Assembly (NCBI GenBank): GCA_027924585.1
Contig: BSBM01000712.1
Location: 4,118,501 to 4,182,500 of the forward strand
Direction of reading: 5' to 3'
DNA from: Larix kaempferi
Taxonomy: Eukaryota > Streptophyta > Pinopsida > Pinales > Pinaceae
Length of the DNA: 64,000 nucleotides
Each line of letters starts with the position of its first letter. Position 1 is the stretch's first letter. The translations under genes and the position numbers were made by a program. Under the pieces are notes generated by a model. It searched no databases. It saw only the letters and a program-made list of their open reading frames with translations, and had not been told where the DNA came from. Positions 44,741 through 54,774 of the stretch are shown here, in pieces.

Positions 44741-45125
44741 ACCCGTGATTACAATGTGTTAGTTACCAATAAAGAGAAGGGTTTTGTGTGGTTAACCCAT
44801 AATTGTGGATTTTGTGTGGTTGACCCATAACTGTGGGTTTTTTGTACTTGATCAATAACTGTGATTACAATACATAACTGTGGATTTTGTGTGGTTTCCC
44901 CATAACCGTGGTTTTTGTGTGGTTGATCCATAACCATGATTACAATATATAATTGTGGGTTTTGTGTGGTTTCTCCATAACCGTGGGTTTTGTGTGGTTG
45001 ACTGATAACCGTGATTACAATACATAACTATGGGTTTTGTGTGGTTACCGCACAACCGTGGGTTTCACGTGGTTGATCCATAACCATGAGTTTGGTGAAG
45101 TTAACCCATAACCGTGATTACAATA
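44741..45125 (+). repeat. Minisatellite with CCATAACCGTGGGTTTTGTG-type unit
   Basis: A unit of about 28-32 bp (CCATAACCGTGG then TTTTGTGTGGTTGA) repeats about a dozen times with substitutions. GTGATTACAATACATAA inserts at about 44746, 44861, 44935, 45013 and 45112 give a higher-order period of roughly 75-115 bp. The minus-strand ORFs here are translations of the repeat, not genes. Confidence 0.85.
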
Positions 45126-45293
45126 GCATTTAATAAAAGTCCAAAAATTGAAAAATTCATGATCTTTCATGCAGTTGATGACTTGCTGCAAATCCATTCA
45201 TAGCTTCTGATGAAGGTCATGAAATTGAATTATGTTGAAGACCCATTTGAGTTCTTGAAGAGACATTTTCATCCATATAACATACTTTCTCTA

Positions 45294-45644
45294 TGGTCCA
45301 TTATGGTAGTTATCATTGAATAAATGCAAGAGGGCCTCATTAAAGAAGGTCCACTATGTAATTAGAAGGTTGTTTGGGTGAGACTTTTCTTGTGATCTAT
45401 AAATAAGGATGGAGTCCTCCTTATGAGGGTATGGAAGAATATTGTATGTGGATCTTAGCTCATAAGAAGCTGCACCCTGTTGAAGAGGCAAGTGAACATG
45501 AGTAGATTCTTCCTTAAAAGGATCAAGTGTAAGGTGTTTCCCTACCCTAAATGTTTTCATATTAATATAGTGTGGAGAATTTCTAATATATTACATGTGT
45601 GAATTCACATCACATCTAAGTTACATTATAATTGGTATCATAGC
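45294..45644 (+). repeat. Copia-like LTR 3' part with PBS, copy A
   Basis: Contains a TATA box (CTATAAATAAGG, near 45397), ends AAGTTACA at 45625 and is followed by a Met-tRNA PBS (TTGGTATCATAGC, 45632-45644). Copy B at 49199-49546 is about 90% similar by eye, with its TATA box mutated to CTAGAAATAAGG. The 5' end of the LTR was not identified. Confidence 0.65.
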
Positions 45645-45789
45645 ACTTTCAAGGGGCCATTAGAGGAAACTTGGGGTCTAAAACAAGCCCTATAAGAAAA
45701 TGATTCATTGATGCATTGGAATTCAAGAACCAATAGAATTTCAAGAAAATGAGTCAACCATAATAGTTGACTTGTCATATTTGTCATAA

Positions 45790-46095
45790 AAAAACTATTT
45801 TTTTGTTTTTGTATTTTCAACTTATCTCCCTAGTTTTACTCAAATTTAGAGCATGAGCACTCGTTGGATGCATAATTCAATTATGTATTCAACAAGTACC
45901 CACACCACATACTTTTGATAGACCCCGGCCCACAAAAAATGAGAAATAACAAATTTTTAAATGTATTTCTCATTTTTTGTGGGGAGTGGTCCATCAAATA
46001 TATGGAGTGTATCCAACCAGTGCTCTTGCTCGAATTTTGAGTGAAACCATAGGGAGATAAGTTTAAAATATGAAAACAAAAATTAGTTATTGTGT
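45790..46095. mobile_element. Palindromic MITE-like element, copy A
   Basis: Long terminal inverted repeats. The left arm has TATTTTCAACTTATCTCCC, TTTACTCAAATTTAGAGC and CACAAAAAATGAGAAAT; the right arm carries their complements (ATTTCTCATTTTTTGTGGGG ... TTTTGAGTGAAACC ... GGGAGATAAG). It codes for nothing. Copy B is at 49700-50030. It was inserted in the copia leader before the segment was duplicated, since both copies have it in the same place. Confidence 0.7.
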
Positions 46096-46564
46096 CTTTT
46101 CCTCCAATGAAGTAAAAAACAAAGAACATTTATTCTCAGTTTATATTTTGCATACTTTCAAAGAAAACGAGGGTCACAACACTCATAATCATCCATTTTG
46201 AGAATTTTTTTGGTCAAATTTGTAGAATCTAATAGATCTATGATAGATCTGGGTTTAATATGGATCTATGCTAGTCCAATATAGCAATGGTTTTTAGAAC
46301 TTCAAACTTTGATACCTTCACAAGGAACCAACACTTATGTGCCATAGGGTCCAACGTATTTGATTATTTTTTAGTTGTGATATAACACACTTCCTCAAAT
46401 ATTTTATTATTACCATTAATTGTGAATCTTGAAGCTTTAAACTGTTTATGAAAGCCTCCATCTATGAGTGGTATTTGCATGAACTTTGTTATGAGAATGT
46501 CGAGATGATCCTAGATCGGTGAAGTACAATGTAGTTACAATAATTTCCGTTTGTTGTTTTTAAA

Positions 46565-46775
46565 TAGCACAACTACTTGTTATCGATTACTTGTTTTCCA
46601 TGTGTAGTTATAGTTGTAATAGCCATTTATATATGCATTGGCTATTGGCTATATGTTATCACCAGCCTTATAGTTAAATTGTCTAACACAAAGTGTCAGT
46701 TATCCATGAATCAACTGCATGTTATCTATGCATCTACCAGTTATCCTCGCATCTAAAAGTTATCCATACATCAAA

Positions 46776-46825
<50 letters not shown>

Positions 46826-47054
46826 TATTTCTAATTTGGAAATACCACCATTCCAACCCAAATTCTAAAATACAAACACCTATTATATTGTTATTCATAG
46901 CATTATTCTAGTTACACTTATAGGTGTTTTTATTTTAGAATTTGAAGTGGATTATCACCTATGATTTTCCTAGATTGCATAAGTATGAGACAAGTGTACT
47001 GTCTAGATTGATATTGATTATATGCCCGTGGTTCCAAATTCAAAATAAACAATT

Positions 47055-47096
<42 letters not shown>

Positions 47097-47460
47097 CTGG
47101 TAGTTGATGCATGGATAACTTTTAGTTGATGAATGGATAACCATCAGTTTGTGATGCATAGATAAAAAAGAATATAAAAAATAACTGGTAGTTGATGCAT
47201 GGATAACTCTTAGTTGATGAATGGATAACCATCAATTTGTGATGCATAGATAAAAAATAATTGGTACTTGATGCATGGATAACACGCACTTCAATAGACA
47301 ACCAATTTAACTATATGAAGGAGGTGGATAATAGGTAGTTGAGGCATATACAACGGGTGATTACAACTACACATGGAGAACAAGTAACATATAACTTGTT
47401 CGTGACACTTAACTTGTGGCTTACCGGTATTCATTGACCATATGTTAAGTGGTTGTGCTA
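46565..47460. mobile_element. Foldback element with long inverted arms and (TA)n blocks
   Basis: Begins TAGCACAACTACTTG and ends AAGTGGTTGTGCTA. The arms match in inverted order: CCATGTGTAGTTATAGTTG pairs with CAACTACACATGG, the GTTATCCATGCATC motif with its complement, and CAAATTCTAAAATACAAAC with TTATTTTAGAATTTG. (TA)n tracts lie at 46779-46821 and 47060-47095, symmetric about the centre near 46920. Arms of this length suggest a Mutator-like or foldback MITE. No transposase and no clear target duplication were seen. Confidence 0.6.
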
Positions 47461-47484
47461 GTAATAAGTAGACCAATATATATT

Positions 47485-48160
47485 CATTACATATATAGGT
47501 GTTTATATCATAGAATTTGGGGTGGACTAGGGCTTATTCTTTTCTTAGAGTGCACGAGAATGAGAAGAGTGTACTGTCTAGATTTATTTTATGGAATTCA
47601 TTCCAAATTCGAACTAAAAAATTATATAAAAATAATATAAAAAATAACAAGTAGTTATGCATGGATACATGGTAGTTGTTGCATGAATAACTAGTAGCTA
47701 ATGCATAAATGCATGAAGAACAAGTAACTTGCTCGCGACACTTAACGTGTTACCTATCGGTGTTCACCAACCATAATTTAAGTGGATGTGCCACTATTTT
47801 AGAATTTGTGTTGGACTAACAGTATGTTTTTCCTAGAGTGTAGGAGGATGAGACAAGTGCACTGTCCAAATTGATTTATGGTTGTCATTCTAAATTCAAA
47901 ATAAACAATTATAAAAATAAAAGAATATAAAAAATAATTGGTAGCTCATGCATGCATAAATTGTAGTTGATGCATGGATAAGTGACAGTTCATGGATGAC
48001 AACTCGTTTAACTAGAAGAAGGTTGGTGATAACAAGTGACAACCGATGATTACAACTATGCATGGAGAACAAGTAACATATAACATGTTTGTGGCACTTA
48101 ACTTGTGGCATATCGATGTTCATTGTCTACAAGTTAAGTGGATCATGTGCTAGTAATAAT
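47485..48160 (+). repeat. Two further right-arm units of the foldback family, in tandem
   Basis: Each unit repeats the order TAGAATTTG, GTGGACTAG-like, GAGACAAGTG(T/C)ACTGTC, TTCAAAATAAACAAT, GTTGATGCATGGATAA, then CACTTAACTTGTGG and a loop. They span about 47485-47793 and 47794-48160. Together with the right arm of 46565-47460 there are three tandem arms of 300-370 bp. Confidence 0.65.
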
Positions 48161-49198
48161 AATGTTTTGAGCTCAGACGTATCCGTCTTTATTGTTATGT
48201 TGTCAATGAATTTGTGCGTCATGAAGATTACACAAAGAATAATTGTGCACATCTACAACCGTATGTTCTAGAAAATAATTAGTGCATCTATATACATGTA
48301 TTGTGAATTTAAGTCAATGAACTAAATCCAACAAATATGGCCTTACTAAAAATGGAACATAAAAAACTATTAAAAATCACTACAATAAACTAAGTCATCG
48401 TAAATCCATCTTAACTTCGAATCTATTTCAAACACAAGTGGGATCAAATCCTTTAAGATGCAAACCATTTTTTCTATATAGAAAAATTTGAGGAAAGGTT
48501 ATCACCTCAAACAATTGATCCCTTTCATCTTTTGGTAGATCTAAGTAAGATGGATATTATACTTACAATATCAATATTTTTAATTTATCAAAATTATGGT
48601 GATTTAGGAAAATTACCATTAAAGTTTTTCAAGCACATAATTAAATTCTAAAATAAACCAATTAATTCCTTATCTTTCTTAAAAGTTCGATAAACATAAG
48701 TTGGTATAAGCACACATTAATAAACATCCCCATCATCATCATAACTTGCATCTTTAACTCTACAAACTCTTTTAAAATAACTAGTTGATTACCTTATAAT
48801 AATATGCTTGGACTTTAAATGAGTTTTGAAATTATTGTGTATTTTTAGAATGTTATAGTTATGTTTTAAAAGTGTTTTCTCATATGTTTGCAATGGGATT
48901 TTGTGTTCAAAGTCTAGTTATAACTTCATGGATATTTGTGAGAGAAATTTTTTCACTAATAATAGTATATGTTTAGTAGCATAGACTTACGAATGTATGC
49001 ACTTTTGACCCATGTTAGGCTTCTCTCACTTTAAGCATGCAATGCAATAAAACAATAGGCATTTCAGATGACATTCCATGCTTCATTATGATTATGACCC
49101 TCATAGAGGTGTAATGGGTTCGAAGGGCTCATTAGTGTAATCATTGACGCCATTTAGTGTAAGATGGACTATGTTCATTATGTTTCTTACTACTAGTA
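48161..49198 (+). other. AT-rich DNA without identifiable features
   Basis: No ORF above 60 codons has recognisable content. No repeat boundary was found until the copia LTR copy B begins near 49199. Confidence 0.5.
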
Positions 49199-49546
49199 AG
49201 GTTCATTATGGAAGTTATTATTGAATAAATGTAAGAGGACCTTATTAAAGAAGGTCCACTATATAATTAGAAGGTCGTTTGGGTGAGACTTTTCTTGTGA
49301 TCTAGAAATAAGGATGGAGTCCTCCTTATGAGGGTGTGGAAGAATATTGTATGTGGATCTTAGCTCATAAGAAGTTGCACCCCTTTCAAGAGGCAAGTGA
49401 ACATGAGCAGATTCTTCCTTAAAAGGATCAAGTGTGAGGTGTTTCCCAACCCTAATTTTTTTATATTAATATAGTGTGAAGAATTTCTAATATATTATGT
49501 GTGAATTCATATCACATCTAAGTTACATTACAATTGGTATCATAGC
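49199..49546 (+). repeat. Copia-like LTR 3' part with PBS, copy B
   Basis: Second copy of 45294-45644. LTR end AAGTTACA, PBS TTGGTATCATAGC at 49534-49546. It lies 3.9 kb from copy A in the same orientation. Confidence 0.65.
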
Positions 49547-49699
49547 ACTTTCTAGGGGCCACTAGAGGAAATGTAGGGTCTAAAATGGGCCCTATATTAA
49601 AATGAGTCATTGATGCATTGGAATTCAAGAACCAATAGAATTTCAAGAAAATGAGTCAACCATAATGGTTGACTTGTCATATTTGTCATAAAAAAATAC

Positions 49700-50030
49700 T
49701 TTTTTTTTGTTTCTGTATTTTCAACTTATCTCCCCATGGTTTTACTCAAATTTAGAGCAAGATCACTTGTTGGATGCAGAATTCAATTTTGTATCCAACA
49801 AGTACCCACACCACATACTTTTGATAGACCCCGGCCCACAAAAAATGAGAAATAACAAAATTGTAAATGTATTTCTCATTTTTTGTGGGGATTGGTCCAT
49901 CAAAAGTATGGAGTGTGGGTACTCATTGGATGCGGAATTCAATTCCGCATCCAACGAGTGGTCTCGCTCGAAATTTGAGTGAAACCATAGGGAGATAAGT
50001 TGAAAATATGAAAACACAAATTAGTTTTTG
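49700..50030. mobile_element. Palindromic MITE-like element, copy B
   Basis: Same as copy A but with a longer right arm that includes a near-perfect 25-bp palindrome centred near 49940 (GGATGCGGAATT and its complement). Because of the palindrome, similar ORFs appear on both strands (49707-49982 plus, 49763-50017 minus); neither is a gene. Confidence 0.72.
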
Positions 50031-50340
50031 TGTCTTTTCCTCTTATTAAGTAAAAAACAAAGAACATTTATTCTCACTTTATATTTTGCATACTTTCAAA
50101 GAAAATGAGGGTCATGACACTTATAATCATCAATTTTGAAAATTCCGCATCCAACCAGTGCTCTCGCTCGAAATTTGAGTGAAACCATAGGGAGATAAGT
50201 TGAAAATATGAAAACACAAATTAGTTTTTGTGTCTTTTCCTCTTATTAAGTAAAAAACAAAGAACATTTATTCTCTCTTTATATTTTGCATACTTTCAAA
50301 GAAAACGAGGGTCATGACACTCATAATCATCAATTTTGAG
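49941..50340 (+). repeat. Tandem duplication, 2 x 200 bp
   Basis: The unit starts AATTCCGCATCCAAC at 49941 and again at 50141, covering the right end of the palindromic element and flanking DNA. It is present only in copy B of the segmental duplication, so it arose after that duplication. Confidence 0.85.
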
Positions 50341-50684
50341 AATTTTTTGGTCAAATTTGTAGAATCTAATAGATCTATGATAGTTCCGGGTTTAAGATAG
50401 ATCTGGGTTTAAGATGAATCTATGCTAGTGCAATATAGCAATGGTTGCTCTAACTTCAAACTTTTCTACCTTCATAAGGAAAAGGAACCAACAATTATGT
50501 GTCATAGGATCCAACCTATTTGATTAATTTTTAGTTGCAATATAGCACACTTTCTCAAATATTTTATTATTACCATTAATTGTGAAGCTTGAAACTTTGA
50601 ACTTTTTATGAAAGTCTCCATCTATGAGTGGTATTTGCATGAACTTTGTTATGAGAATGTTTCGTTTGTTGTTTTTAAATAGCA

Positions 50685-51310
50685 TAACTACTTGTTATCG
50701 GTTACTTGTTTTCCATGTGTAGTTATAGTTGTAATAACCATTTGTCTATGCATTGGCTATTGGCTATATGTTATCACCAGCCTTCTAGTTAAATTGTCTA
50801 ACATGAATCAACTACATGTTATCTATGCATCTACCAGTTATCCATACATCTACAAGTTATCCACACATCAAATACTATATATATATATATATATATATTG
50901 TTTATTTCTAATTTGGAAATACCACCATTCCAACCCAAATTCTAAAATAGAAACACCTATTATATTGTTATTCATAGTATTATTCTAGTTACACTTATAG
51001 GTGCTTTTATTTTAGAATTTGAGGTGGACTAGCATCTATGATTTTTCTAGATTGCATAAGTATGACACACATGTACTGTCTAGATTGATATTGATTCTAT
51101 GAGCGTGGTTCCAAATTCAAAATAAATAATTCATGGATAACTCTTAGTTGATGAATGGATAACCATCATTTGGTGATGCATAGATAACGTTCAGTTCATG
51201 ACAAAGTTTAACTAGAAAAATGAGAACAAGTAACATATAGCTTATTCATGCCGATGTTAACCAACCACAAGTTAAGTGGTTGTAGTGTTAACCAATCATA
51301 AGTTAAGTAG
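50685..51310. repeat. Foldback family copy in segment B, partly deleted
   Basis: Second copy of the 46565 element. It keeps the left arm, a (TA)n tract at 50876-50898, the central TAGAATTTG block and part of the right arm, but has lost the second (TA)n block (51129 joins directly to TCATGGATAAC). It ends with a hairpin (ACCAACCACAAGTTAAGTGG) near 51270. Confidence 0.6.
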
Positions 51311-51606
51311 TTGTGCTAATTTTATTCATAGCACTTAACTTCTGGCCTATCAAAAAGTCAAAAGTTAAGTGGCTCTGCTAGTTTTATTAATTAAGAAAAT
51401 CCATTACCAAATTAAAAAGCTTTTATTAAAATAGCAATCCCTTATTAAGCTGACGATGTATGGTTTTAATTATTATGTTGTTACCCTCATGGCATTATTC
51501 CAGTTTTACTTGTTAATTAAGGAAACCTATTGCTAAATTAGAATGTTTTTATTAAAATAGCAGTCCCGAATTAAGCGGATTGATAAAAGGGAGTTCGATT
51601 GCATAA
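51311..51606 (+). repeat. Diverged tandem repeat of about 125 bp upstream of the AP2/ERF gene
   Basis: TTAATTAAGAAAATCCATTACC then TTTATTAAAATAGCA(A/G)TCCC recurs about 125 bp later with changes (51385-51450 versus 51508-51580). No coding potential. Confidence 0.6.
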
Positions 51607-51724
51607 CCTAAACCAGAAGTAGCTATTTCTTGAATTCATCTTCCCTTGCATAAAAGCTTGGTAAGCCTAAACAAGAAGTAGGTATTTCTTGCATTCATCT
51701 TCCCTTTCTGTCAATTAACCGATT
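51607..51724 (+). promoter_or_regulatory. Putative promoter region of the AP2/ERF-like gene with a 59-bp direct repeat
   Basis: CCTAAACCAGAAGTAGCTAT plus TTCATCTTCCCTT occurs at 51607 and again at 51666 (CCTAAACAAGAAGTAGGTAT). Between them is a TATA-like CATAAAAG at 51649-51656. This lies 220 bp before the first ATG, a normal promoter distance; function is inferred. Confidence 0.4.
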
Positions 51725-51874
51725 TAACAAAAGCCCGGTTGCTTAAAATGGATGAAGCAATCTTAATGAGCAAGAACAGAATGGGTTTCATTTGGATGGT
51801 CGTCACTTATAGCTGTAACAACTCGTATAAATCCATTGAATCATGGAACTTTTCTGTTTTGAAAATATTTCGCA

Positions 51875-52618
51875 ATGTCTACTGTTTTTGTTTCCGTTTC
51901 TGTTTTGGTCATGTGTATTTTTAATTTCGTGAATACAAAAACATCGAGGTTTCGATCTGCAATAACCCAGAATTTGGTGCACAAACAATGTCAAGAAACA
52001 ATGGTCAAAATAGAGGAGACCGGAGGACAGTTAAATCAGTGCGAGAAAGACGAGAAATATAAAGATGTCCCAATACTAGAGCCTTCATTGAGAATGTCTA
52101 AAGAGAAGTTTAGTGAATACAAGAAGGCAGGGAAATATAGATACGTTAAAAGAAATACATATGGTCGATTTGGTGCCACGATCACGGATCCAATAGCTAA
52201 TAAACGACGTTGGCTTGGATCATTCAACACCCCAGATGAAGCTCAAGATGCCTATTTTTCAGCTACAAGAACCGTAAGGGAAAGCCTCCCGGGGCTCAAT
52301 TCAGAATCCTATGCCGACGGGTCAACTCCTGCTGCCATTAAAATAAAAAATCCACCGCGCCCTGTTAGCCCAGGGCGATACTCTGCCATTAATATAAAAA
52401 GTCCACCGCGCCCTGTCAGCCCATGGCCATATTCTAGGACCAGATCCAACGGCTGCGACAACAATTCAGATTCAGGGTTTTATAAGCAGATAGTCATGAA
52501 GAGTGAAACGTCTGATGACACCAATGATTTGGATGATGATAATGATTGGGCATATACGGAAATGTTGATTGAGGCAATTCACAGTGGTTTATACTTTAAA
52601 CCAGAGGATTTTGAATAG
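51875..52618 (+). CDS. AP2/ERF-domain transcription factor-like protein
   Basis: An intronless 247-codon frame. Residues 88-142 form one AP2/ERF DNA-binding domain: YRYVKRNTYGRFGATITDP, RRWLGSF, then a helix with the typical EAQDAY and LPGLN end. The diagnostic WLGSF is intact; the first strand reads YRYVKR instead of the usual YRGVRR, so it is an atypical member. A Pro-rich region follows, made of two 17-residue tandem repeats (IKNPPRPVSPGRYS and INIKSPPRPVSPWPYS). The C-terminus is acidic (DDTNDLDDDNDW ...). The first ATG gives a hydrophobic leader, and the internal Met43 at 52001 is an equally plausible start. It would act in the nucleus as a transcription regulator. It is the only intact host-type gene in the window. 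Confidence 0.75.
   Translation: MSTVFVSVSVLVMCIFNFVNTKTSRFRSAITQNLVHKQCQETMVKIEETGGQLNQCEKDEKYKDVPILEPSLRMSKEKFSEYKKAGKYRYVKRNTYGRFGATITDPIANKRRWLGSFNTPDEAQDAYFSATRTVRESLPGLNSESYADGSTPAAIKIKNPPRPVSPGRYSAINIKSPPRPVSPWPYSRTRSNGCDNNSDSGFYKQIVMKSETSDDTNDLDDDNDWAYTEMLIEAIHSGLYFKPEDFE
52334..52435 (+). repeat. In-frame tandem duplication, 2 x 51 bp, inside the AP2/ERF-like gene
   Basis: Units at 52334-52384 and 52385-52435 each encode 17 residues around PPRPVSP. The length is a multiple of three, so the frame is kept. Confidence 0.9.
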
Positions 52619-52700
52619 CAGCTTGAGCTTCAACATCAGTGGCCGCCTCACCATAAATTTCACAACCCCGCTTCCTTCCGGCCATCTCTGCGCGATTATA

Positions 52701-52780
52701 TTTCAACGATTGCCTGTAATTATGGAAACGGTTGGTTAATTTCAAACGATTGCCTGTAACTAAGGAAGCGGTTCGCTAAA
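52701..52780 (+). repeat. Tandem duplication, 2 x 40 bp, downstream of the AP2/ERF-like gene
   Basis: TTTCAACGATTGCCTGTAAT... recurs as TTCAAACGATTGCCTGTAAC 40 bp later, followed in each by GGAA(A/G)CGGTT. Lies about 80 bp after the stop, possibly in the 3' UTR. Confidence 0.8.
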
Positions 52781-52936
52781 AACGCCAAAGACGTTGGGCA
52801 TATGTAATAGTTTGTTTCCCTCTTTATGGTTGGCCACATTTAGTTGTCGTTAGCTTTTTTATCATTCATTTTCAATTTTTAAATTTAAATTTAATTTCTC
52901 TAACAACATTATTATGTTATCATTTATGATATTATG

Positions 52937-53158
52937 TTTTTTTTTAATTATGGCAACAGCAACCTATCAAAGGTATATCCAACAGCTTGCAAGCCTTTTA
53001 TCCGAGGGTCACTTACTTTATCCCAGGGGTTGCTTACCCTTCGAGTCTTGTCACAATAGGTCAATGAGCAACCCTATCGCCGCCAGTTTTGAACCTGTGT
53101 CCTCCTCGAAGATAACACATGTTCTTAACCATTAGGCTCACTCACGTGTTCTAAGTAT
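52937..53158 (-). mobile_element. tRNA-derived SINE, full length with target duplications
   Basis: On the minus strand the 5' end reads GTGAGCCTAATGGTTAAG, matching an RNA polymerase III A box (TRGYNNARNNG), and about 30 nt later GGTTCAAAAC matches a B box. The body ends in a poly(A) tract on the minus strand (T run from 52937). Flanks TATGATATTATG (52925-52936) and TATGATATCATG (53159-53170) match at 11 of 12 positions. Promoter boxes, poly(A) and target duplication together make a SINE of about 220 bp. A frame of 73 codons across it is spurious. Confidence 0.78.
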
Positions 53159-53170
53159 TATGATATCATG

Positions 53171-53771
53171 TTATAAGATTAAGTATTAAATCTCTAAAAT
53201 CTTAACATTTGAATAATGATTTTTTTTTGTTTACTTTGATAATGCACAATTTTACATATGTATATAATGAATGATATGTTAGGATATAGCGGTTCATTGG
53301 ATGTAGTTTGGGTGGTTGAAAGGTATGATTGTTACCCTCCCTACTCATGTTTTATTCTGACATGATGCTCTTGTTGAACCTCTATGTAATGATTGAGTGG
53401 ATTATGTAATCTGGTCAAACCTTGATTCTATGGAATAGCCGGTATTAACATATTTCAAGGTGACTTCCAAATATACTTGTTAATTGTATAAAAATGATGG
53501 GTTATTATAAAGAGTATTTTTATGTGAAAGAGTAGTAAATTAAGCTAGCTCAAAGATTCTCCTAGTTCAATATATATATATATATATATATATTAGAGGT
53601 TATTTTGATGGTGCATCTCAATAGAGAGCCTCTGGTGAAGGCATGCTATTCATTATCAATGATGATCATATATTTGGAATAAGTACAAACACTCATTTTG
53701 AATGAATAACTAACTCTGTGGAGATTTCTACAATTTACTTTAAAAAATGGTATTGCCTTTGTTTAGGTATG
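53171..53771 (+). other. AT-rich DNA with a (TA)n microsatellite
   Basis: (TA)n at 53569-53593. No gene or repeat boundary recognised elsewhere. Confidence 0.5.
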
Positions 53772-54063
53772 TGGTGCAGGGTATTTTTTAAAGATTCAAA
53801 TCTTATACTTAAATATAGTATTTTAGGCGATTATTTTGGATTCAAAAAAACATATATATAGATAGGTAGACGAATATTAAATATGAAACATACACTTTAC
53901 AACTGAAATTTGTAAATTTTGGCGAATATTATGATAACAAAACATATTTTATGTAAATATAGGCGATATTAGAGCCTAAAAATGACCAAATAGACAATTT
54001 ATTTCTTGAAAAAAAAACCCAAAAATAACCAATTGACTAAATTTCACCCCTAAAAATTTCCCT
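53772..54063 (+). repeat. Dispersed repeat, copy 1 (about 290 bp)
   Basis: Shares long blocks with 57255-57540: TAGGCGATTATTTTGGATT, CATATATATAGATAGGTAG, GCGAATATTATGAT and AACATATTTTATGTAAATAT. Same orientation, non-coding, family unknown. Confidence 0.8.
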
Positions 54064-54539
54064 AATATAAAGACTCAAAAATTATAATTAATTAAAAAAA
54101 TATTAAAACAAAACTACAACCATCTTGTGACATAATGAAAATACTTATTCAATCTTTCCCGATCTTGATAATCAAGATACTTATTCAATCTTTACATAAT
54201 ATTAGTATTCGCCATATCTTCAGAGAAGATAACATTGTTGCCAATGGTGTATCGAAGAAGGCTGTTGGACGACATGTTGGTACAATATATTTTGAAGAGT
54301 ACATATAAAATACTCTCTCTACTACCGATTTTGTATATTTTTTGTTCTATCCTATACATAATTGATGGTTAAACTCTAATACTTGATATCGATTGATGTG
54401 AAATCTAGAATTATGTATTGTATTTTTGTTCACTTTGATTCAATGGAAAAAAAAAATATTATGATAAAAAACTCCATATAGAATTTTTTTTTTTAAATAA
54501 ATTTAGTATATTTTATGTTAAATTACTATATTCATATAT
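54064..54539 (+). other. AT-rich DNA, nothing assigned
   Basis: Contains a short direct repeat of ACTTATTCAATCTTT near 54143-54195. No gene. Confidence 0.45.
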
Positions 54540-54689
54540 TTTAATATTGGTTTAGGTTATTCTCTTCATAGTTCTTCGAGTAGCCATATGCAAGTGTTTG
54601 TTATATTCGTAGATTTTAAAATTGTTTTAGATTATTCTCTTCATAGTTCTTCGAGTAGGCCATATGTGAGTGTTTGTTATTTGGTTTTT
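54540..54689 (+). repeat. Tandem duplication, 2 x 75 bp
   Basis: TCTCTTCATAGTTCTTCGAG starts at 54561 and again at 54636, with matching flanks. Confidence 0.85.
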
Positions 54690-54774
54690 TTTATTTGTTT
54701 TTTTATTTAAATTTAGCATATATATATATAATGGTTTTTATTTTGAATTATATATATAAAAAAATTATTTTGAA

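Noticed and set aside
44741-45125. CRISPR-like alternation of repeats and spacers
   Set aside because: Units are degenerate, contiguous and of variable spacing in a plant-type sequence, with no cas genes; it is a minisatellite.
46693-46911. ORF with an Ile-Tyr run
   Set aside because: Translation of the (TA)n microsatellite.
49707-50017. Similar ORFs on both strands
   Set aside because: They are produced by the inverted repeat of a non-coding palindromic element.
53080-53158. A tRNA gene on the minus strand
   Set aside because: A and B boxes are present but no cloverleaf with anticodon and acceptor stems could be formed; the poly(A) and target duplication show a SINE.
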